Assembly: GCA_038206355.1 (NCBI GenBank)
Contig: JBBRAY010000013.1
Span: 17,146-81,145, forward strand
DNA length: 64,000 bases
Source of the DNA: JAPLDB01 sp038206355
Lineage (GTDB): Bacteria > Bacteroidota > Bacteroidia > AKYH767-A > 2013-40CM-41-45
Reading direction: 5' to 3'
Part shown: piece by piece, positions 58,674-64,000 of the stretch
Layout: every line of letters begins with the position of its first letter
Numbering within the stretch: position 1 is the stretch's first letter
The notes under the pieces: model-generated
What the model was told of the DNA's origin: nothing
What the model saw: only the letters and a program-made list of their open reading frames with translations
Databases searched by the model: none
Made by a program: the position numbers and the translations under genes

Positions 58674-60278
58674 TTAAAAATCAAAATAATAATTTTCAAG
58701 TGCCATTCTCAAACCAAAATATACCAACCTTGAATATTTATTCTCAATATCATTGGTAAGCGCACGATCCGTAATCCCGAGTTCGATATTCATATTCGTC
58801 TTAGGGTTGATGAGGTATTCCAGACGAATTTCTTTGTAAATAAGCTTTGTTTCAATACCGTTTCCTACATAGTTACCGTAGTCTGAAGAGCGGGAATCAT
58901 AATTATAAAAAATATAACCACCGTCATTGTGCTGCGCCCTGTCCTTACCCATTTTCACATAGTTAAACTTCGCTTCAACCATAAAATTTCTCCAGCGATA
59001 ATTCAAAAATGTTACGGACTCATAAAAATTAGCCCCGAGCGGATGTGCAATCGGTTGATTAAACTGTCCGTAATTCTGACCTGTTGTCCTGTGCTGATAA
59101 GTAAATGGCCGTACGTAATTAAATTCCGACTGCACATTCAGGTTTTTTATTTTAAATATTGAAAAAGACTTTGCACCGATCTGCAATGCCTGTTTGTTTG
59201 CCCACCAGCCTTTTCCTGACCGCACTTCATTGAGTAAGAATTCATCCAACATCACCTGTCCGTAAATGATATTCCTTGGATTAATTCTAATTTTCAGATT
59301 TGCTCCCAGCAATTCATTGTCAGGAGAACCAATAGAATTCTCTACGGGACGAAGGAATATTACCGGGTTCACATAGTTGAAATCGAAATCCCGATAAGAA
59401 TCATGGCGCCAAACGACGGCTTCAAATAAACCAAATGTCAGCCAGTCATGTTTACCGATGGCAAGGTCCAGATAATTCACCCTTAGAAATTTTTTCCTGA
59501 AACCGGTGTCATAATAATAATCCTCCTTCAGGTTTTGCATCATTGCATAAATCACAGAGTATTTAAACCGCCAGAATTTCATACTCAACCGCAGAAACGG
59601 ATACTGGTATGAGTTATCACTCATCAAAAGCGAACGGTAACCATCTCCGATAAAATTCTTGTCGTGTGCAAGCAGAAAATCAAAATGTTTTCCCAATGTA
59701 TAACCGATTCCACCTGTTGCATTATTAAAATCAAAAGTTCCGGCTTCATTTGTTTTTACCCTGCCTTGTCCGGGAACAACCTGCTCCTTATTCACAAACT
59801 CTTTAATGTATGAAACATACTGTGCCTGGTTTTCATGCACACTTGAATAGAAATAAAATTTATGCCTGACGTCAGCCTGAACCAGTATTCCGCGCGTATT
59901 AACATAAACATTATTGTCATCCTGAAGATCTCTTCCGATCTGGGTATTTAATATAGGGTCCACCGACAGATGAATGTCATCCTCATTCACGGTAAACAAA
60001 TGTTCTCTGAATATTTTTCTTCCGATTAAAGTTTGATAGAACTTTCTGTCCTTTCCAACAGGAGCAAAAACAGAATCAACAGGAGCGAATTTTCTGAGAT
60101 ACTCATATTCAAATGGCTTCAGAGAAGAAAAAAAATGAAGTGAATCATTGGAAATATATGGCTCTACCCTGTTATAAACATCCCTGTTGAGCGGAAATAA
60201 AAATTCCTGTGCGTCAGCATCGTTCAGCATTAAAGCGGTGAACAGAAAAATTAAACTTAAATCCCTTAATCGTTGCAT
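58674..60278 (-). CDS. Outer-membrane beta-barrel protein, RemB / capsule-assembly Wzi-like
   Basis: 534 residues. Signal peptide about 1-23 (LSLIFLFTALMLNDADAQ). The rest is rich in alternating aromatic strands (FDFNNATGGIGYTLGKHFDF LLAHDKNFIGDGYRSLLMSD; FDFNYVNPVIFLRPVENSIG), with the DKNFIGDGYRSLL motif common to Bacteroidota Wzi/RemB proteins, and ends in an aromatic residue (YYFDF). RemB takes part in gliding in Flavobacterium, Wzi anchors capsule in Proteobacteria. Its place next to polysaccharide genes fits capsule export or anchoring. Confidence 0.75.
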   Translation of the reverse strand: MQRLRDLSLIFLFTALMLNDADAQEFLFPLNRDVYNRVEPYISNDSLHFFSSLKPFEYEYLRKFAPVDSVFAPVGKDRKFYQTLIGRKIFREHLFTVNEDDIHLSVDPILNTQIGRDLQDDNNVYVNTRGILVQADVRHKFYFYSSVHENQAQYVSYIKEFVNKEQVVPGQGRVKTNEAGTFDFNNATGGIGYTLGKHFDFLLAHDKNFIGDGYRSLLMSDNSYQYPFLRLSMKFWRFKYSVIYAMMQNLKEDYYYDTGFRKKFLRVNYLDLAIGKHDWLTFGLFEAVVWRHDSYRDFDFNYVNPVIFLRPVENSIGSPDNELLGANLKIRINPRNIIYGQVMLDEFLLNEVRSGKGWWANKQALQIGAKSFSIFKIKNLNVQSEFNYVRPFTYQHRTTGQNYGQFNQPIAHPLGANFYESVTFLNYRWRNFMVEAKFNYVKMGKDRAQHNDGGYIFYNYDSRSSDYGNYVGNGIETKLIYKEIRLEYLINPKTNMNIELGITDRALTNDIENKYSRLVYFGLRMALENYYFDF

Positions 60279-60317
60279 AAATATTAAATATCAATAGTAA
60301 AGAAACAAAAAATAACA

Positions 60318-61169
60318 TCACTCAATAATAACCTTCGGAACTTCATTCCAATGGACCTGATGAACGGCTTCACCCACATTTATAAAACTGAATTCCTTGA
60401 GTAATCGTGTAAACTTTTCTTTAGCCCCCTTCAACCCGACATAAGACATCATTTTCCTCTTCAACGGAAGAGAAGTAAGAACAGGCTGTGCTGCGTCAAA
60501 ATCGCGCGGATGAAAATACGTCATCACATATCCGGAGCGATTAAAGAAATACCTAATAACAGGATAGGGCAAAAATCTGAAATAACCACCACCTGAAAAT
60601 GCCATCGCCCCGAAAGGTCCGTGAACTAAACTCATGGGAAATTCCTTAATGGTATTCCCGTTTACAGAAATGACACATGGTTTCCTGTTCGGGAACTGTG
60701 CATAACCGCCATGATTTCGTCGCGCAGGAAAAATGGAACAGTCAATCTTTATTCCACATTCAACAAGTACCTCAAAGACCCACTTCGTATTTTCAGAAAC
60801 AGAAAATCCGGGAGCACGGTATGTATCAATTTTTTTTCCTGAAATATCCTGAAGTAAATCAATACTCCTTTTAAGATCATCTCCGAATTCATTAACCGAC
60901 TGATTAAAAACAAGCTGATGATTCATCGAATGACATGCAATCTCATGTCCGCAGGAAACTATTCTCCTGATTAACGCAGGATACTTTTCAGCTATCCAAC
61001 CGAGACAAAAAAAAGTGGCGTGAGTTCCGGCTAATTCAAGTTGTTCAAGTATCCGGTCTGCGTTTGATTCTACCCTCGACTCAAACTTTTTCCAATGCTC
61101 AGGGGAAGCTGTTTTGTCATGGTCCAGTATGTGAAACCAGTCTTCAAGATCAATGGTGAGAATATTCAT
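60318..61169 (-). CDS. Polysaccharide deacetylase (XrtA-type, NodB fold)
   Basis: 283 residues. NodB motifs: Asp7-x-Glu-Asp10 in LTIDLEDWFHI, the zinc-type HEIACHSMNHQL, and YRAPGFSVSE. The C-terminal third (GGGYFRFLPYPVIRYFF, MTYFHPRDFD, SYVGLKGAKEKFTRLLKEF) is the DUF3473-like extension found in deacetylases of exosortase-linked exopolysaccharide clusters. It would remove N-acetyl groups from a polymer or lipid-linked intermediate. No exosortase is in the window. Confidence 0.88.
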   Translation of the reverse strand: MNILTIDLEDWFHILDHDKTASPEHWKKFESRVESNADRILEQLELAGTHATFFCLGWIAEKYPALIRRIVSCGHEIACHSMNHQLVFNQSVNEFGDDLKRSIDLLQDISGKKIDTYRAPGFSVSENTKWVFEVLVECGIKIDCSIFPARRNHGGYAQFPNRKPCVISVNGNTIKEFPMSLVHGPFGAMAFSGGGYFRFLPYPVIRYFFNRSGYVMTYFHPRDFDAAQPVLTSLPLKRKMMSYVGLKGAKEKFTRLLKEFSFINVGEAVHQVHWNEVPKVIIE

Positions 61170-61196
61170 CGGGGATTAGAATTCTCAAACATACTA

Positions 61197-62255
61197 CTAA
61201 AAAATATCATAGTCGCTGAATGTAAAATGCCAGTTGCGAATATCTCCGGCCTGTTCAGAATATTCAAACTGCTGATGTGCCCTGAAAATAAAAGGTAACT
61301 TCTGTGGCAAAAGAAATTCCGGCAACTTTAAAAATCCTGATTTCCTCAATATTGAATACGAAACATTCCTGCCCGCAGAAGCGGCAATGACAATATCAAG
61401 TCCACTATTCATCAATACGCCCATTACCGAATTCAACAGCACAGTTCCATGCAGGTCAGTGGCACTGAAAAAGTCCATCACCACTCCGGTCTTCATTCCA
61501 TAAACGTTTAACGCTCTCACGGAAATAAACGCCTGCATATTGCCCTGATCACATAACTTAAAAACATGGTATTTTCGCATTGGATTTTTAAAATAACGCC
61601 ACTGAAGATATTCTATGGATCGCTCTACAATCACCATTCCGGTTTTTATCTGTCTATTCCAAAAATCTATGTACAGGTCTGCATCCTTCTCCGGATTAAA
61701 ATATGAAACCATTCCTGATGAACAAACAGGCTCTTCAACACGTAAATCAATTTCACTCCCTTTCTTTATCTTATCACGTTTTATAAATGATTTAATAATA
61801 TTTACCGGTCGTAAGGGCTTCACTGCAAATAAAAGAAACCCTGCATGGGAAAACTGAAGTTTATTAATAAAACCGGGATATGAATTGGCATTCGGTATTC
61901 CAATCGTAAACTGAATGTCATTGTCAGCACAAAAATTATATGCATTTGCTGCTGTTCTGGTAAAAAGTCCCTTCCCCCTCCATCCTTCAGCAGTCAAGGT
62001 ATTGAGAGAAAGAGAAGCGCTTATTTTATTTCCATTTACAATAACCTGCAACGGTATCAGTGCATATTGTGAGACAATGTTATTTTGTACGTCCTTTGCC
62101 AATGATACCACCGCTTTCCCAAACGGATTTTCAAGATATTCCCAACGAAGAAATCTTTCATTTGAAATTTCGCCTTCCGGATATTCCTGACTTAAAAACC
62201 CGGCCAGTTCCGATACCTGCTCAGGTTTGAAAGTTTCGAAATGTAAATCACTCAT
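61197..62255 (-). CDS. GNAT family N-acetyltransferase
   Basis: 352 residues. The N-terminal ~150 residues are GNAT-like with the acyl-CoA loop LTAEGWRGKGLFTRTAANAY and IGIPNANSYPGF; the C-terminal half (about 190-340) could be a second, degenerate GNAT-like domain. It probably acetylates a sugar or lipid intermediate of the cluster (inference). The gene overlaps the next glycosyltransferase gene by 4 bp (62252-62255). Confidence 0.75.
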   Translation of the reverse strand: MSDLHFETFKPEQVSELAGFLSQEYPEGEISNERFLRWEYLENPFGKAVVSLAKDVQNNIVSQYALIPLQVIVNGNKISASLSLNTLTAEGWRGKGLFTRTAANAYNFCADNDIQFTIGIPNANSYPGFINKLQFSHAGFLLFAVKPLRPVNIIKSFIKRDKIKKGSEIDLRVEEPVCSSGMVSYFNPEKDADLYIDFWNRQIKTGMVIVERSIEYLQWRYFKNPMRKYHVFKLCDQGNMQAFISVRALNVYGMKTGVVMDFFSATDLHGTVLLNSVMGVLMNSGLDIVIAASAGRNVSYSILRKSGFLKLPEFLLPQKLPFIFRAHQQFEYSEQAGDIRNWHFTFSDYDIF

Positions 62256-63340
62256 TGCTTAATCCTAATTGATTGCAGTAGTTTCATGTATTCACCGGTA
62301 ATCCGCTCCCAGTTATAATATTCTTTTATCCGTTTGATTCCAACTTCAGGATAGCCGTGTCTATCCGTAACAGTCATCTTTTCAATGTCGTCAATCCTGC
62401 TTGCCAAATCCTCAATTCCCGAAAAATATAACATTTTACTTTCTGTTGTCTCCCGGTTAAATTCATTGTCGTGACAAATACAAATATTACCCGCTGCCAT
62501 TGCTTCGAGCAACGATGGATTGGTACCTCCGACAGAATGTCCGTGAATATATGCAAAGCTGTTTTCGCGGAGTGTAAATAAAGCCGCTTTATCATAAATA
62601 CCTTCGGAAAATATAATCAACGGTGAACTATACTTCCTCAATGACTTTCCGTATTCATCAGTCGAGTCACCTACCAGCACCAGCTTCTTCCTGCATCCTG
62701 ATTTTAGAAAACCTTTGATGATCAATTCCGGATTATTTTCAGGAACCATTCTGCAAACGACCAAATAATATTCACCAGGAACCAATCCCGGAACAGGGAA
62801 CTCTGGCTTATCTGACGAGTTAAAAGTATTTGCTCCAAATTCAATTGAAGAAATCCTTTCATCGGGAATATTGAACTTCTCCTTCCAGTATCTGCTCACG
62901 GCAAAACTATCAGCGATGATGTGGTCAGCAAATTTAGCGGTGAAGGACTGACAAACCCTCACAAACAATTTCTTCAACGCTGAATACTTTCCTCGCAATT
63001 CCTCTCTCCCATCTACATGGGTGATTATGAATTTGTTCTTGCTTTTATAAAATGGAAAAAACAAAGCACCCCCTACACCACAAACGATTATTATGTCGGT
63101 ACATTTTAATCCGATCCTGATAGAATCCCGATAAAACAATACAGGGTTGCCGAATTTTGTAAATTGCGAATAAAGTAATTTTATCTTTTTGTATTCAATG
63201 TTTCTCTCATCGGCATTCTGACAAACCACAGCTACATCAACACCTTCTTTATTAAGCCGGATTGAAATCTCCTCTGCGAAAGTTTCAAAGCCACCATAAC
63301 CTGCAGGGATTCCTCTGCTTCCGACAATTGCAATTTTCAT
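62252..63340 (-). CDS. Glycosyltransferase with DUF1972 N-terminal domain (GT4-like)
   Basis: 362 residues from MKIAIVGSRGIPAGYGGFET at 63340. This start overlaps the stop of the upstream gene as ATGA and matches the family; seven codons before it are dropped. GT-B fold with C-terminal GGTNPSLLEAMAAGNICICH DNEFNRET. DUF1972 glycosyltransferases commonly transfer rhamnose or related sugars to lipid-linked precursors. Overlaps on both ends indicate one operon. Confidence 0.88.
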   Translation of the reverse strand: MKIAIVGSRGIPAGYGGFETFAEEISIRLNKEGVDVAVVCQNADERNIEYKKIKLLYSQFTKFGNPVLFYRDSIRIGLKCTDIIIVCGVGGALFFPFYKSKNKFIITHVDGREELRGKYSALKKLFVRVCQSFTAKFADHIIADSFAVSRYWKEKFNIPDERISSIEFGANTFNSSDKPEFPVPGLVPGEYYLVVCRMVPENNPELIIKGFLKSGCRKKLVLVGDSTDEYGKSLRKYSSPLIIFSEGIYDKAALFTLRENSFAYIHGHSVGGTNPSLLEAMAAGNICICHDNEFNRETTESKMLYFSGIEDLASRIDDIEKMTVTDRHGYPEVGIKRIKEYYNWERITGEYMKLLQSIRIKQ

Positions 63341-64000
63341 TTCTGAAATAAATTTATCCATTTACCGGCAATTATATTCCAATCCAATTTCTTAGTTACA
63401 TAATTCAATCCTTCCATTCCAATTTTTTCACGCTTCGCATCATCATTCATCACATCCTTTAGCACTCTTGACAAATCCTCCTTATTTTCTGATTCAAATA
63501 AAAATCCATTCTCATTATCGGTGATCGTTTCTTTATTTGGAAGAATATCAGAAGCAATTACAGCTTTACCATAGCTCATTGCCATCAGCATCACACCGCT
63601 CTGATATATTTTTCTATAAGGGATAACGACAACATCAGCCAGGTGAAATAAATTATTCCTAAGTTCAGAATCAACATAATCAATAAAAAGAGAAACCTTG
63701 TCATTGAGTTTGTTCTTATCAATGAGATTTTGATACTTCTCAAAGGAGTGCTTTCTCATTCTACCTGCAATAACAAGACGAATCGAAGAATCTGTAGCCG
63801 GTAAAGCGTCGATCAGCAAATCCAATCCCTTCGATTCCTTAATCTGTCCCAGGAATAAAATGTACTTGTTATCCTCGCGGAATGAATATCGTTTTCTAAA
63901 TTTTTCAATATCCGTTTCCTGAACTGCAGTGCCAATAAAATTCCCATGGGGAATGATGGTCAGTTTTTCACCATTGAATTCAGACAATCCACTTTTCACC
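63337..64000 (-). CDS. Glycosyltransferase family 4, partial (5' end beyond window)
   Basis: About 221 residues of the C-terminal GT-B domain: IIPHGNFIGTA, KYILFLGQIKESKGLDLLID AL, HLADVVVIPYRKIYQSGVML MAMSYGKAVIASDILPNKET, typical of GT4 nucleotide-sugar binding. The N-terminal acceptor domain lies outside the window. Its stop overlaps the following glycosyltransferase start (ATGA). Confidence 0.85.
   Translation of the reverse strand, partial: VKSGLSEFNGEKLTIIPHGNFIGTAVQETDIEKFRKRYSFREDNKYILFLGQIKESKGLDLLIDALPATDSSIRLVIAGRMRKHSFEKYQNLIDKNKLNDKVSLFIDYVDSELRNNLFHLADVVVIPYRKIYQSGVMLMAMSYGKAVIASDILPNKETITDNENGFLFESENKEDLSRVLKDVMNDDAKREKIGMEGLNYVTKKLDWNIIAGKWINLFQK

Overview
The window is from a member of the Bacteroidota, probably an environmental lineage near Chitinophagales/Sphingobacteriales. 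The evidence is the gene content: a giant PKD-repeat protein with a gliding-motility/type B (CHU_C) C-terminus, proteins with type A T9SS sorting tails, DUF4199, DUF4834, YfhO, a RemB/Wzi-like barrel, a lipoprotein Omp85 (TamL-like), a CarB without its C-terminal regulatory domain, fusA running into rpsJ with no tuf between them, and TTG-N19-TAnnTTTG promoters. No tRNA, rRNA, CRISPR array or recognisable transposase was seen.

Layout. 1-473: 3' end of a DNA polymerase III alpha gene. 514-5502: secreted 1662-residue PKD/NIDO adhesin-like protein. 5668-8072: carA, then a divergent membrane-anchored LuxR-type regulator and a DUF4199 membrane protein. 8162-27868 (minus strand): the complete str-S10-spc-alpha ribosomal supercluster, rpsL to rplQ, with fusA, secY, map, infA and rpoA, started by a near-consensus promoter at 27984-28013 and ended by a terminator at 8105-8139. 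28206-28748: decayed T9SS-secreted gene. 28850-35439: ispH, a MORN-repeat protein, a FadN-like beta-oxidation fusion enzyme, a four-helix-bundle protein and a long-chain acyl-CoA ligase. 35669-41425: asparagine synthetase-like enzyme, glycosyltransferase and YfhO membrane protein, a probable surface-glycan module. 41517-43970: DUF4834, a T9SS protein, and a scarred DUF2442/DUF433 toxin-antitoxin-like remnant. 44023-56667: carB, alpha/beta hydrolase, saccharopine dehydrogenase, accD, class I aldolase, a small secreted protein, TamL-like Omp85, tsaE-ald, and an unrecognised 150-residue protein. 56883-57155: HU. 57353-64000: an exopolysaccharide cluster (GT39-like, RemB/Wzi-like barrel, polysaccharide deacetylase, GNAT, two glycosyltransferases) running off the window.

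The most unusual signal is not a gene. Many intergenic spacers, above all those between minus-strand ribosomal cistrons, are built from short degenerate words (GAGATTTGAGATGTGAG, TTGATTGGTTGATT, GCAATTGGCAATTGG, TACGAATTACGAAT and others). The words usually run one way beside the start codon and inverted beside the neighbouring stop codon, so the whole spacer can fold into a long imperfect hairpin. A 16-bp perfect palindrome, CCCGATAGCTATCGGG, recurs in or next to these tracts, forms a composite element of about 70 bp present twice in opposite orientation, and in one place sits in frame inside a T9SS gene. These tracts look like an undescribed modular spacer-repeat system.
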